A stretch of 46,850 nt of DNA. Origin: DATATV01 sp035551355 (GTDB lineage Bacteria > Actinomycetota > Actinomycetes > Mycobacteriales > Pseudonocardiaceae). Shown in pieces: positions 18,185 through 26,923 of this stretch. The position numbers and the translations under genes are program-made. How positions within the stretch are numbered: position 1 is the first letter of the stretch; each line of letters begins with the position of its first letter. The stretch lies in assembly GCA_035551355.1 (NCBI GenBank), contig DASZNF010000037.1, positions 1-46,850 of the forward strand. Reading direction: 5' to 3'. Below the pieces are notes generated by a model. It had not been told where the DNA came from, did no database searches, and saw only the letters and a list, made by a program, of their open reading frames with translations.

Positions 18185-19402
18185 ATGCACCCGCAGGACG
18201 CAGGCGGCGGCGCCGAGCCGGTGTCGCTGCTGCCCCGACAACTCGCCGCGCTGATGCGCCCCGAGATGGCCAGCGTGGCCAAGGACATCATCACCGAGGT
18301 CCGCCGCGGCCTGCCCGAATACGCCCGCCCGCTGGACGGCCCGTACAGCCGGTCGCTGCGCATCGCGGTCGAACAGACCATCGGCTCCTTCGTCGACCAG
18401 GTCGCCGACCCGAGCACCCCGGTGCAGCGCCGGGACGAGCTGCTGCGACGGCTGGGCCGCAACGAGGCGCTGGAGGGCCGCGGGCTGGACAGCCTGCAGG
18501 CCGCCTACCGGATCGGCGCGCGAGTGGCCTGGCAGCGCATCATGCGCATGGGCCGGCGGCACAACCTGTCGTCCTCGGTGATGTCGCTGCTGGCCGACGT
18601 GCTGTTCGGCTACATCGACCAGCTCGCCGCGCTGTCCCAGAATGGTTACCGGGAGGCTCGCGGCCATTCCGCCCAGGCCCGGGAACAGGCGCGGGGCCGG
18701 CTGGCGAGACTGCTGCTCACCACGCCGCCGGTGCCGCCCGCGGTACTGGTCGACGTGGCCACCGAGGCCGGCTGGACCGTCCCGGCCGAGGTGACCGCGG
18801 TGGTCATCGGCGAGGACACCGCGGTGGCCCGGCCGCTGCTGGACTCCGACGTACTCCTCGACCCCACCGACCCGCCGCGCTACCTGCTGTTACCCGGGCC
18901 GGTCACCGACGACCGGAGGGCGATGCTGGCCGCGTCGCTGCCCGTTGGCCGCCGGGTGATCGGCCTACCCGTGCCGTCCTCCGCAGCCGCGGACTCGCTG
19001 CGGTGGGCCAGGCAGGCGGCTGAACTGATCGACCGGCCCGGTGCCGTGGACTGCGCGGACCACTTGCCGGAACTGTTGTTGCTGTCGGATGCGGCGCTAC
19101 TGGACCAACTCGCCGCGCGACGGCTCGCTCCGTTCAACGAGCTGACCGACAAGCAGCGGGCGCGGATGCTGGCGACCTTGGGGGCGTGGCTGGACACGCG
19201 GGGGAGCGCGCCGGAAATCGCTGACTTGCTGCACGTGCATCCGCAGACCGTGCGGTACCGGATGCGGCAGTTGGACAAGACGCTGGGAGATCAGCTGGCC
19301 GATCCGGGGCGGCGGTTCGAGCTGGAACTGGTGTTGCGGGCGTTGCGGCTGCGGACGCCGGAGGCGGGGGCGCCTGGTGGGCATCGGTCTCGGGCTAGCT
19401 GA
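18185..19402 (+). CDS. PucR/CdaR-type transcriptional regulator
   Basis: A 405-residue regulator. The N-terminal half is helical (LLPRQLAALMRPEMASVAKDI to about residue 170), the middle resembles the degenerate GGDEF-like segment of CdaR proteins, and the C-terminus is the PucR helix-turn-helix (TRGSAPEIADLLHVHPQTVRYR followed by RFELELVLRAL). Such proteins often control purine, amino-acid or sugar catabolism. The ATG at 18185 is the best start; an in-frame GTG at 18146 is possible. It follows the GH127 gene by about 110 bases, including an AT-rich GATAAATT that may be its own -10. It could regulate the arabinan operon or the amidohydrolase downstream; sequence does not decide. Confidence 0.87.
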   Translation: MHPQDAGGGAEPVSLLPRQLAALMRPEMASVAKDIITEVRRGLPEYARPLDGPYSRSLRIAVEQTIGSFVDQVADPSTPVQRRDELLRRLGRNEALEGRGLDSLQAAYRIGARVAWQRIMRMGRRHNLSSSVMSLLADVLFGYIDQLAALSQNGYREARGHSAQAREQARGRLARLLLTTPPVPPAVLVDVATEAGWTVPAEVTAVVIGEDTAVARPLLDSDVLLDPTDPPRYLLLPGPVTDDRRAMLAASLPVGRRVIGLPVPSSAAADSLRWARQAAELIDRPGAVDCADHLPELLLLSDAALLDQLAARRLAPFNELTDKQRARMLATLGAWLDTRGSAPEIADLLHVHPQTVRYRMRQLDKTLGDQLADPGRRFELELVLRALRLRTPEAGAPGGHRSRAS

Positions 19403-19537
19403 TCGGGTCTTCTGGCTCATCGGGGTTGCGCTCTGCTCCCCGGCCGCGGTTCGCAGCGTGTTGTTCCCGGGTCAGCCGATCCGGCTTGGCGCTGACAGAA
19501 TGCGGTCGTCGGCAATGCCTGGCGAAGGGGAGCGCAC

Positions 19538-20782
19538 GTGACATCGCAGCAGGGGACCGGTGCGACCGGGCCGGCTGAGTTGGCTGAGGTCTATCGCGAT
19601 CTGCATCGGCATCCTGAGTTGTCGCGGCAGGAGTTCCGTACTGCGGGGATTCTGGAGAATGCGTTGCGGCCCTTGGGTTTTGAGGTCACGGCTGAGGTCG
19701 GTGGGACCGGTGTGGTCGGGGTGCTGCGCAACGGCGACGGGCCGGTGGTGATGTTGCGGGCGGACATCGACGCGCTGCCGGTGGAGGAGCAGACCGGCCT
19801 GCCCTACGCCAGCACCGCCCGGGCGATCGATGCCGACGGGCAGGAGGTGCCGGTGGCGCACGCCTGCGGCCATGACATGCACGCCACCTGCCTGCTCGGC
19901 GCGGCCACGGAGTTGGTCGAGGGGCGGGCGGACTGGTCGGGCACGCTGCTGGTGGTGTTCCAGCCCGCCGAGGAGCTCGCCCGGGGCGCGCGGGACATGA
20001 TCGAGGACGGTCTGTTCGAGCGATTCGGCAAGCCGGACATCGTGTTGGGGCAGCATGTCGGGCCCGCCCCGGCCGGGATGATCGGGCACGGCAGCGGTCC
20101 GCTGATGGCCGCCGCCGACACCGTGCGGATCGTGCTGCACGGTCGCGGTGGTCACGGTTCCGCGCCGGAGGGCACCATCGATCCGGTGCTGATGGCCGCG
20201 CAGGTGGTGGTGCGGCTGCAAAGCATTGTGGCGCGGGAGGTTTCGCCGTCCGAGAGCGCGGTGGTGACGGTGGGGCGGTTGCAGGCCGGGATGAAGGCCA
20301 ACGTCATTCCGGACACCGCCGAACTCGGGGTCAGCGTGCGGACTTTCGATGAAGGAACCCGGAAAACGGTTCGAGGCGCCATCGAACGCATCGTGCGGGC
20401 CGAGGCGGCGGCGTCGAACGCGCCGCGCGAGCCGGAGGTCGACTGGACCGAGGGCACGCCGGTGCTGGTGTGCGACCCGGAGGCGACCGAAAAGACGGTG
20501 GCCGCGTTCACTGAGCGGTTCGGTGCGGAGCGGTTGCTCACCCTGGGCCGGATCAACGCCAGCGAGGACGTCGGGGTGTTCGGCACGGCGGCCGGGGTGC
20601 CGACCGTGTACTGGTTCCTGGGCTGCCTGGACTTCGACAAGCACACCTTCGATCACCTGCCGCTCAACCATTCCGCGGATTTCGCCCCGGACATCGAGCC
20701 GACCCTGTCCACCGGCGTGGCCGCCCTGGTGACCGCCGCCCGGACCTGGCTCGGCCCGGATTCGGCGTTGATCAGTCGGTGA
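19538..20782 (+). CDS. M20-family amidohydrolase (hippurate/N-acyl amino acid hydrolase type)
   Basis: A 414-residue metal-dependent hydrolase that cleaves N-acyl or amide bonds of amino-acid derivatives. Family motifs are LHRHPELS (22-29), LRADIDALPV (73-82), the metal-binding HACGHDMH (108-115), QPAEE with catalytic Glu145/146 (142-146), and GRGGHGSAPEG of the dimerisation domain. INASEDVG and HTFDHLPLNH supply later metal ligands. The start GTG 19538 has GGGGAG five bases upstream. The 135-base gap before it contains no recognisable RNA gene. It may form a small regulon with the PucR regulator upstream, since PucR proteins often sit beside amidohydrolases. The exact acyl substrate is unknown. 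Confidence 0.92.
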   Translation: MTSQQGTGATGPAELAEVYRDLHRHPELSRQEFRTAGILENALRPLGFEVTAEVGGTGVVGVLRNGDGPVVMLRADIDALPVEEQTGLPYASTARAIDADGQEVPVAHACGHDMHATCLLGAATELVEGRADWSGTLLVVFQPAEELARGARDMIEDGLFERFGKPDIVLGQHVGPAPAGMIGHGSGPLMAAADTVRIVLHGRGGHGSAPEGTIDPVLMAAQVVVRLQSIVAREVSPSESAVVTVGRLQAGMKANVIPDTAELGVSVRTFDEGTRKTVRGAIERIVRAEAAASNAPREPEVDWTEGTPVLVCDPEATEKTVAAFTERFGAERLLTLGRINASEDVGVFGTAAGVPTVYWFLGCLDFDKHTFDHLPLNHSADFAPDIEPTLSTGVAALVTAARTWLGPDSALISR

Positions 20783-20936
20783 TGGTGAAGGGCAGTTCCG
20801 CGGCAGCCGGATCAACGCCACCTCCAGCGAATCCCACGCTGTCATCACGGAAATTCTACGACCAACAACAATTGGGGCCGAGTGATCCGGATGCGCGAAT
20901 GGGTTGACCGGAATGGCATCAACCGTTGCGGCGCAA

Positions 20937-22025
20937 TCAGAGGGTGTGGGTGAGGGCCTGTAGTCCCAGGCTGCTGGCCGTGACCAGTACCCACAGGCAG
21001 CCGCCGAGCAGCAGCGGTCGCACACCCGCACTGCGGATGTTGTTCCACCGCAGGGAAAGCCCGATACCGGACAGGGCGACGGTGATCAGGAACGTGCCCG
21101 CGTGGGTGATGCTCGGCTGCCAGCCGCTGGGAATGACGCCGATGGTGTCCAGGGCCGAAGTGGCCAGGAAGCCGAACAGGAACAGCGGAACGATCTTGCG
21201 CCAGGGCAACCGCGCCGGGCCGGTCACTGCGTCGGCCGAGGTGGTTGCGCGGGCGGCGCGGCGGGTGTGCCAGATGCCCAGGATCAGCACGATCGGGATC
21301 AGGGTCAGCGTCCGGGTGAGTTTGACGACCAAGGCGTACGGGCCGGCGGCGGTGGAGAAGGAGTAGGCGGCGGCGACCACCGAGGAGGTGTCGTTGACCG
21401 CGGTGCCCGCCCACAGGCCGAACGAGTGCGCGCTGAGGTGCCAGGCGTGACCCAGCACCGGAAACAGCAGTACCGCCGCCACGTTGAACATGAAGATCGT
21501 GCCGATCGCATACGCCACCTGGGTTTGCCTGGGTTTGAGCACGGCCGTCACCGCCGCGATCGCGGACGCGCCGCAGATGCCGGTGCCCACGCCGATCAGC
21601 AACTGCGCGTCCCCGCGCACGCCCAGCACCCGGCCCAGCACGAACGCCCCCAGCAGCGCGACCGCCAGTGTGCCCAGCATCACCGGCAGCGAGGACAGCC
21701 CCACGATGGCCACCTGACGCAGCGACAACGTGGCGCCGAGCACCACGATGCTGGTCTGGAGCACCGGTTTGGCGGCGAAATCGAATCCGGCGGTCAGTCC
21801 GGAGTGCGGGGTGATGGCCGCGGCCAGCAGCAGGCCGAGCACGATGCCGAACACCGGCGCGCCGATCACCGGCACGAAACCACCCAGCTCGGTGGCGGCC
21901 AGTGCCACCAGCACGGCCAGTGTCAGGCCCGGAGCCACCTGGCGCAGCTTCTCCCGCCCGTCCTCGACCGTCCGATGTGGATGCGGCCGATGGGTCCCGG
22001 GGGGAGAGAGCGGAGCGGTGGTCAT
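20937..22025 (-). CDS. YeiH/UPF0324-type membrane protein, putative sulfate or anion exporter
   Basis: A 362-residue integral membrane protein with about ten hydrophobic helices. GIVLGLLLAAA, LIGVGTGICGASAIAAV (the family glycine-rich signature) and AGTAVNDTSSVVAAAY identify the YeiH family. Members have been proposed to export sulfate or related anions and are usually paired with a divergent LysR gene, as here. The ATG at 22025 follows GGTGGTGAGC; the longer frame to 22085 would run into the divergent promoter. The first 35 residues are polar (Pro/His/Arg-rich) and cytoplasmic. It is convergent with the amidohydrolase, separated by 154 bases in which I see no gene. Confidence 0.9.
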   Translation of the reverse strand: MTTAPLSPPGTHRPHPHRTVEDGREKLRQVAPGLTLAVLVALAATELGGFVPVIGAPVFGIVLGLLLAAAITPHSGLTAGFDFAAKPVLQTSIVVLGATLSLRQVAIVGLSSLPVMLGTLAVALLGAFVLGRVLGVRGDAQLLIGVGTGICGASAIAAVTAVLKPRQTQVAYAIGTIFMFNVAAVLLFPVLGHAWHLSAHSFGLWAGTAVNDTSSVVAAAYSFSTAAGPYALVVKLTRTLTLIPIVLILGIWHTRRAARATTSADAVTGPARLPWRKIVPLFLFGFLATSALDTIGVIPSGWQPSITHAGTFLITVALSGIGLSLRWNNIRSAGVRPLLLGGCLWVLVTASSLGLQALTHTL

Positions 22026-22096
22026 GCTCACCACCTTGCAACCGATTCGGGCATTCCGGTAGACAGCAACTGGAGTGGACGTCATAACCTGAAGGA

Positions 22097-22990
22097 ATGA
22101 CGTCGCGTCCGGATCTGGAGTCCCTGACCCTGCTGGTCCTGGTCGGACGGTGGCACAGCCTGACTGCGGCCGCCGCCGAGGCGGGCATCTCGCAGCCCGC
22201 GGCCAGCAAGCGGCTCAGCGCGCTGGAGCGCAAGCTCGGCGTCCGGCTGATCGAGCGAAGCAAGCGCGGCTCGGCGCTGACCTCGGCCGGCGAGGTGGTG
22301 TGCGGCTGGGCCCAGCGGGTGCTTGGCGAGGTGGACGCGCTGGTGCGCGGGGCGGAGGCGCTGCGGCACGAGTCCGGTCACCTGACCGTCGCGGCCAGCC
22401 TGACCGTGGCCGAGCATCTGCTGCCCGGGTGGCTGGGGGAGCTGCGGCGATCGGCGCCGGAACTGCGGGTGGGGCTACAGGTGATGAACTCCACCCGGGT
22501 GTGCGAACTGGTGCTGCACGGGGAGATCGAGCTCGGGTTCATCGAGTCTCCCGGTGCGCCAACGGGTTTGCGCACCCGGTGCGTGTCCCGGGACCGGCTG
22601 GTGCTGGTGGTGTCGCCGCAGCACCCGTGGGCCCGGCGGCGGCGTCCGGTGACCGCGGCCGAACTGGCCCGGACGCCGTTGGTGAGCCGGGAGGAGGGCT
22701 CGGGCACCCGGGAGACCGCGCAGCGGGCGCTGGCCGGGCTGGCCGTGGTGCCGCCGCTGCTGGAACTGGGCTCCAGCGCCGCGGTGCGCAGTTCGGTGCT
22801 GGCCGGGGCCGGTCCGGCGCTGATCAGCGAGCTGATCGTGGCCGCCGACCTGACCGCCGGGGTGCTGACCGAGGTGCGGACCGAGAATCTGAGTCTGGCG
22901 CGGGACCTGCGGGCGGTGTGGCGGGCGGGCACCAAACCCGCGGGTGCGGCCGCTGATCTGCTGGCCTGCGCGTTGCGTTCGGATCGCTGA
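22097..22990 (+). CDS. LysR-family regulator divergent from yeiH-type gene
   Basis: A 297-residue LysR protein. The winged helix is at residues about 8-65 (SLTAAAAEAGISQPAASKRLSALERKLG), followed by the substrate-binding domain (LTVAASLTVAEHLLPGWL; LVVSPQHPWARR). It resembles CysL/YeiE-like regulators, which control the adjacent YeiH-type transporter and sulfur or stress genes in other bacteria. A GAAGGA sits just before the ATG. The 71-base intergenic region shared with the transporter should hold the T-N11-A operator, although no single dyad stands out. Its stop lies 25 bases from the stop of the convergent MBL hydrolase. Confidence 0.92.
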   Translation: MTSRPDLESLTLLVLVGRWHSLTAAAAEAGISQPAASKRLSALERKLGVRLIERSKRGSALTSAGEVVCGWAQRVLGEVDALVRGAEALRHESGHLTVAASLTVAEHLLPGWLGELRRSAPELRVGLQVMNSTRVCELVLHGEIELGFIESPGAPTGLRTRCVSRDRLVLVVSPQHPWARRRRPVTAAELARTPLVSREEGSGTRETAQRALAGLAVVPPLLELGSSAAVRSSVLAGAGPALISELIVAADLTAGVLTEVRTENLSLARDLRAVWRAGTKPAGAAADLLACALRSDR

Positions 22991-23015
22991 CGGTGAGCAC
23001 GCTCCATATCTGCGA

Positions 23016-23933
23016 TCACCCGGTGGCGCTCGCCCAGCGGGAGATGGTGAACCGGTTGCCGTCGCGCCGGACCTCGGCCGCGCTCGCCCCGGCGAAGTGC
23101 GCGGGGATCACCAGTTCATGGTTGTCGGCGGCGCGGGCCAGCACCCGGCGACGGGTCTCGGCGGCCTGGGCCGGGTCCTCGCAGAAGCAGCTGTTGTGGT
23201 CGGGTTCCAGGATCTGCACCGGGCTGTGCAGCAGGTCCCCGACGAACACCGCCCGATCCGATCCGGACGCCAGCCGCACCGCGGTGGAACCGGGGGTGTG
23301 CCCGGGCGCGGGCTCCAGGCTGAGGTTGCCGTCCACCCGGTACTCCTCGCGCCACAGCACCGCCTGGGGCAGCACCGGTTCGATGCTGTCGGCGTAGATC
23401 AGCTTGCTGCCCTCGTGGCGGCGCCGGGTCTGCTCGTCCCGGGTGGTGATCCGGCGTTCGGCGTTGTCCGGATGCCAGTATTCGTTGTCCACGGCCGAAA
23501 TGAGGTACGTGGCGTTGGGAAAGGTCGGCGCCCATTCGCCGTCGCTCAGGTAGGTGTTCCAGCCCACGTGGTCGTTGTGGATGTGCGTGTTGATCACCAG
23601 GTCCACGTCCTCGGGCCGGACCCCGGCCTCGGCCAGCCGGTCCAGGTACGCGGTGTGCCAGTGGTCGAACAGCGGCAGGTGCCACCGGTCCTTGTCGTTG
23701 CCCACCCCGGTGTCGACCAGGATCACCTTGCCCTCGCTGCGCAGCAGCCAGGTCTGGATGCCCGCGTGGTAGGCGTCGGTGTCCGGGTGCCAGTGATCCG
23801 GCGCCAGCCAGGATTCGTTGGCCTGCCACAGTTCTCGCGGGCTGTCCGGCACGATCTGGCCGAGCGGCGCGATCTCGCCTTCCCACTCGACCACCTTGGT
23901 GACCTCGACCTCGCCAACGTTGAAATCGCTCAT
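23016..23933 (-). CDS. MBL-fold metallo-hydrolase
   Basis: A 305-residue metallo-beta-lactamase-fold enzyme. The dinuclear zinc motif is THIHNDHVGW, preceded by LVDTGVGND and followed by PAPGHTPGSTAV, VFVGDLLHSPVQ and a late HF (PAHFAG). Similar proteins include lactonases, phosphotriesterase-like and quorum-quenching enzymes, so the true substrate remains open. ATG 23933 has GGTGGCC a few bases upstream; the longer frame back to 24065 would cross the divergent AraC promoter. The divergent AraC regulator probably controls it, because paired repeats lie between the two starts. No signal peptide is seen. Confidence 0.91.
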   Translation of the reverse strand: MSDFNVGEVEVTKVVEWEGEIAPLGQIVPDSPRELWQANESWLAPDHWHPDTDAYHAGIQTWLLRSEGKVILVDTGVGNDKDRWHLPLFDHWHTAYLDRLAEAGVRPEDVDLVINTHIHNDHVGWNTYLSDGEWAPTFPNATYLISAVDNEYWHPDNAERRITTRDEQTRRRHEGSKLIYADSIEPVLPQAVLWREEYRVDGNLSLEPAPGHTPGSTAVRLASGSDRAVFVGDLLHSPVQILEPDHNSCFCEDPAQAAETRRRVLARAADNHELVIPAHFAGASAAEVRRDGNRFTISRWASATG

Positions 23934-23950
23934 ATGGCCACCGTAGGCCG

Positions 23951-24015
23951 CATCGATGCGCGTTCCAATGCATGAAAGTCTCAGATTAATGCTCGATCGT
24001 CTCATCGACGCGCGT
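23951..24015. promoter_or_regulatory. Paired direct repeats, likely AraC-type regulator sites
   Basis: Two direct repeats lie between the MBL and araC-type genes. CATCGATGCGCGT (23951-23963) recurs as CATCGACGCGCGT (24003-24015) with one mismatch. GTCTCA occurs at 23978-23983 and again at 23999-24004, exactly 21 bases apart, two helical turns. Direct repeats of this spacing are typical targets of AraC proteins. Confidence 0.5.
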
Positions 24016-24027
24016 ATGGTTACCGGC

Positions 24028-24909
24028 ATGGACGTGCTCAGCGACGCGATCTCGGTGATGGGCACCGGCCGCCCGACCTCGACCCGGCTGCGGGTCGGCT
24101 CGCCGTGGCGCTATACCTTCGCGCCCTACGACGGCGCCGGATTCCATGTGGTGGTGCGGGGAACGGGCTGGCTGCTGGCCGAGGCGAGCGAGCCGGTCGC
24201 GCTGGGCACCGGCGATGTCGTGCTGCTGCCGCGGGGCAGCGCCCATGTGCTCTCCGACGGGCCGGACGCCCGGGGCGCGGTGCCGTTCGAACAGGCGCTG
24301 GCCGATCCGCGCGGGACGACCGAGTTCCTGTGCGGCAAGTACCGGCTGGACCGCTCGCGCACCCACCCGGTGCTGGCCCAGCTGCCCGAGATCGTGCACA
24401 TCCCCAACCAGGTCGGCCGCCATCCCGAACTGCGCGCGGCCATCGACCTGCTCGGCGCCGAGGTGACCACCGAGCGGCCGGGGCGGCACGCCGTGCTGAG
24501 CGGGCTGCTGGATCTGCTGCTGGTGTACCTGGTCCGGGCCTGGCTGGCCGATCAGCCCGGCGCCGGCTGGCCGCAGGCGTTGTCCGATCCGGAGATCGCC
24601 GCGGTGCTGGCCGCCCTGCACACCGAACCGGGCGCGCCCTGGCGGATGACCGAACTGGCCGAGCGGGCCGGGCTGTCCCGGGCGACCCTGGCCCGCCGGT
24701 TCACCGCGCTCACCGGGCAACCGCCGATGACCTACCTGACCTGGTGGCGGATGACCACCGCGGCCCGGCTGCTGCGGGACACCGATCAGCCGCTGCCCGC
24801 GATCGCCCGTCAGGTCGGCTACGGCTCACCGTTCGCCTTCTCGCACGCCTTCACCCGCCAGTTCGGTCTGGCACCGGGCCGCTATCGCGCCAATCCGATT
24901 CCGGCGTAG
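24028..24909 (+). CDS. AraC-family regulator with N-terminal cupin-like domain
   Basis: A 293-residue regulator. The first half is a cupin-like ligand domain (WRYTFAPYDGAGFHVVVRGTGWLL; GDVVLLPRGSAHVLSD). The C-terminal half carries two helix-turn-helix motifs (MTELAERAGLSRATLARRFTALTG and LPAIARQVGYGSPFAFSHAFTRQFG). The ATG at 24028 is preferred over 23956, which would start inside the putative operator. The protein probably controls the divergent MBL hydrolase and itself. Its final 59 bases are also the end of the MFS gene on the other strand. Confidence 0.93.
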   Translation: MDVLSDAISVMGTGRPTSTRLRVGSPWRYTFAPYDGAGFHVVVRGTGWLLAEASEPVALGTGDVVLLPRGSAHVLSDGPDARGAVPFEQALADPRGTTEFLCGKYRLDRSRTHPVLAQLPEIVHIPNQVGRHPELRAAIDLLGAEVTTERPGRHAVLSGLLDLLLVYLVRAWLADQPGAGWPQALSDPEIAAVLAALHTEPGAPWRMTELAERAGLSRATLARRFTALTGQPPMTYLTWWRMTTAARLLRDTDQPLPAIARQVGYGSPFAFSHAFTRQFGLAPGRYRANPIPA

Positions 24910-26119
24910 CGGGCAGTTCGCGCCCGTGCCGGATCGGACCGGCCAGCACGATCAGCCCGGCGCACAACAGGATTCCCATCATGACCCACACCGTCGGCCG
25001 GACCCCGATGGCCGCGCCGAGCGCGCCGGCCAGCAGCGCGCCGAGCGGCCCGGCGCCGTTGCTGATCAGCGCGCTGCTCGCGACCACCCGGCCGCGCAGC
25101 CGGGCCGGACAGTAGACCTGCCGGAACGTCCCCGCGATCACGTTGGCCGCGACCACCCCCGCCCCGGTGACGAAGCCGCCGACGATCAGGAACAGCAACC
25201 GGAAACCGTTGCCGGACAACGGGATCAACAAGCCGAAGGGCAGTGTGAACCCGAGTGTCCAGACCAGGCCGCGAGCGGTGCCCCAGCGCCTCGTGATCCG
25301 GGTGACCAGCAGCGCGCCGACCACCCCGCCGGCTCCGGTCACCGCGACCAGCGCGCCCACCGCGGACGCGCTCACCCCGATCACCCGCACCAGGAACACC
25401 ACCTGCAACGCCGCGTACCCGGTCAGCCCGAGGTTGCCCACCCCGCCGAACAGGGCCAGGCCGCGCAGGTACGGATCGCGCCGCAGCCAGCGCAGGCCCT
25501 CGCCGATGTCCCGGCGCAGCGAGTGGCCCGGAATCCGTTGCGGGACAGCGGTTTCCTTGCTGCGGATGGACACAAGGCAGACCGCGGAGACGAGGAAGGT
25601 CACCGGGTCGGCCAGCAGCGACAGCACCGCGCCGAACCACTGCGCCAGCACCCCGCCCAGCGCCCGCCCGACCAGTTGGGCCGCCGACTCGCTGCTGCCC
25701 GTCTTCCCGATGGCACCGGCCAATTCGTCCTGGCCGACCAGGGAGGGCAGATACACGCGGTAGGCGGTGAAGAAGAACACCCCGGCCGCGCCGGTCAGCA
25801 CCGCCACGACCAGCAGCTGGGCCAGGCTCAGCACGCCCAGCCACGCGGCCACCGGGACGCTGACGAACAACACCGCGGACACCGCGTCGCAGACCAGCAT
25901 CACCGGCCGGCGCGGCAACCGGTCGACCCAGGCGCCGGCCGGCAGGCCGATCACCAGCCAGGGCAGCCACACCGCGGCCGACAACGCACCCACCGCGAAC
26001 GTGCCGGCATGCAATGTGACCACGGCGACCAGCGGCAGCGCCACCGTGGTCACATTGCTGCCCAGCCGGCTGGTGGTCTCGCCGATCCACAGCAGGCGGA
26101 AATCCCGGTTTCGTCCCAC
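24851..26119 (-). CDS. MFS exporter, EntS-like
   Basis: A 422-residue major-facilitator protein with about 12 transmembrane segments. FRLLWIGETTSRLGSNVT at the N-terminus, AGAWVDRLPRRPVM in the loop 2-3 signature position, and a charged central loop (IRSKETAVPQRIPGHSLRRDIGEGLRW is one continuous cytoplasmic segment around residue 190, shown only as landmarks by family) fit the MFS_3/EntS group of drug or siderophore exporters. GTG 26119 is the start. Its C-terminal 20 codons overlap the end of the convergent AraC gene by 59 bases. Substrate is unknown, and no siderophore genes are nearby. Confidence 0.87.
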   Translation of the reverse strand: MGRNRDFRLLWIGETTSRLGSNVTTVALPLVAVVTLHAGTFAVGALSAAVWLPWLVIGLPAGAWVDRLPRRPVMLVCDAVSAVLFVSVPVAAWLGVLSLAQLLVVAVLTGAAGVFFFTAYRVYLPSLVGQDELAGAIGKTGSSESAAQLVGRALGGVLAQWFGAVLSLLADPVTFLVSAVCLVSIRSKETAVPQRIPGHSLRRDIGEGLRWLRRDPYLRGLALFGGVGNLGLTGYAALQVVFLVRVIGVSASAVGALVAVTGAGGVVGALLVTRITRRWGTARGLVWTLGFTLPFGLLIPLSGNGFRLLFLIVGGFVTGAGVVAANVIAGTFRQVYCPARLRGRVVASSALISNGAGPLGALLAGALGAAIGVRPTVWVMMGILLCAGLIVLAGPIRHGRELPATPESDWRDSGPVPDRTGG

Positions 26120-26198
26120 CGGGCCATCGTCGGTCAGCGGCGCCGGCCGCGAACGTCGTTTCGCACACGGCGAAAGCGCGGCCGGCGCCGCGATCAGC

Positions 26199-26855
26199 TC
26201 ACGAAGTCGGCGGGGTGAGGCTCACCGTCGGCTTGCCCAGGGTCAGTTCGATCGTGTTGCCGGCACCGGGGATCAGCAGGTTCAGGATCGGCGTCACCAG
26301 CAGACCGCAGTCGGCGAACTTGGGAATCGTGTACGTGCCCGAGATAGGGCCGCCGGTCAGCACGTTGAAACCGGTGCCGGAGTCGAGATTGAGCACCGCG
26401 GGCGTCTCCGTCTCGCACCGGTCGCCCACCGGCACGTCCAGTCCGGCCACCTTCAGATCGGTCAGCTTGATGATCTCGTTGGCCGTGGTGGTCACCCCGC
26501 CGTTCACGTCCTGTCCGGTGATGTCACCGACCTGCACGAACTCGGTGGTCGCGGTGACCGGCACGATGCCGAATTCGGTGAACGTGCCGGTCGCGTTGGG
26601 CAGGGTCAGATTCGCGGTGATCGCCCCGCTGGTCACGCCCAGGGTGGCGGCCAGCGTGCCCGGGCCCAGGGTCATCGTGGAGTTGGTGGCGGCGATCTCC
26701 GTGCTGCCGTTGACCGGGTAGCTGGCGTAGATGTTCGCGTCGGCACCGGCCGCGTTGGCACTGCCCGCCGACAGCACCAGGCCGGTGGCGGCCAGCGTGC
26801 CCGCGGCCACTACGGCCAGGACTCTGCGGATCGGCTTTGATCCAGATCTGAACAT
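26199..26855 (-). CDS. Secreted protein C of the Mce operon (B C-domain homologue)
   Basis: A 218-residue secreted protein with a clear Sec signal peptide ending near SANA-AG (residues 31-37). The mature part is Thr/Gly/Ala-rich, predicted all-beta. It matches the C-terminal domain of protein B (35151-36527): FGIVPVT (95-101), VGDRC (143-147), GTYTIPKF (173-180), ADCG, GAGN (197-200) and GKP (207-209) align with FGIAPTT, VGTTC, GVVTIPPF, TGCG, GPGN and GKP in B. The Cys to TIP distance is 29 residues in both, suggesting a conserved disulfide (Cys147-Cys183). AAGGAG precedes the ATG. It follows mceF by 68 bases, so it is likely the last gene of the operon. Molecular function is unknown; lipid binding is a hypothesis. 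Confidence 0.8.
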   Translation of the reverse strand: MFRSGSKPIRRVLAVVAAGTLAATGLVLSAGSANAAGADANIYASYPVNGSTEIAATNSTMTLGPGTLAATLGVTSGAITANLTLPNATGTFTEFGIVPVTATTEFVQVGDITGQDVNGGVTTTANEIIKLTDLKVAGLDVPVGDRCETETPAVLNLDSGTGFNVLTGGPISGTYTIPKFADCGLLVTPILNLLIPGAGNTIELTLGKPTVSLTPPTS

Positions 26856-26923
26856 GCGGAACTCCTTGTCATCACACGGTTTCTGATGAATAGGGCCGGC
26901 GATTTGTTATTCGGGTGGATGGA

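Noticed and set aside
19403..19537. Possible small RNA or tRNA in the gap before the amidohydrolase
   Set aside because: No cloverleaf, T-loop or strong hairpin could be drawn; only the GGGGAG ribosome site is convincing.
20783..20936. Short reading frame in the gap between the amidohydrolase and the YeiH-type gene
   Set aside because: A minus-strand frame ends in a plausible-looking tail (AELPFTITD), but it is under 30 codons, has an upstream in-frame stop and no ribosome site.
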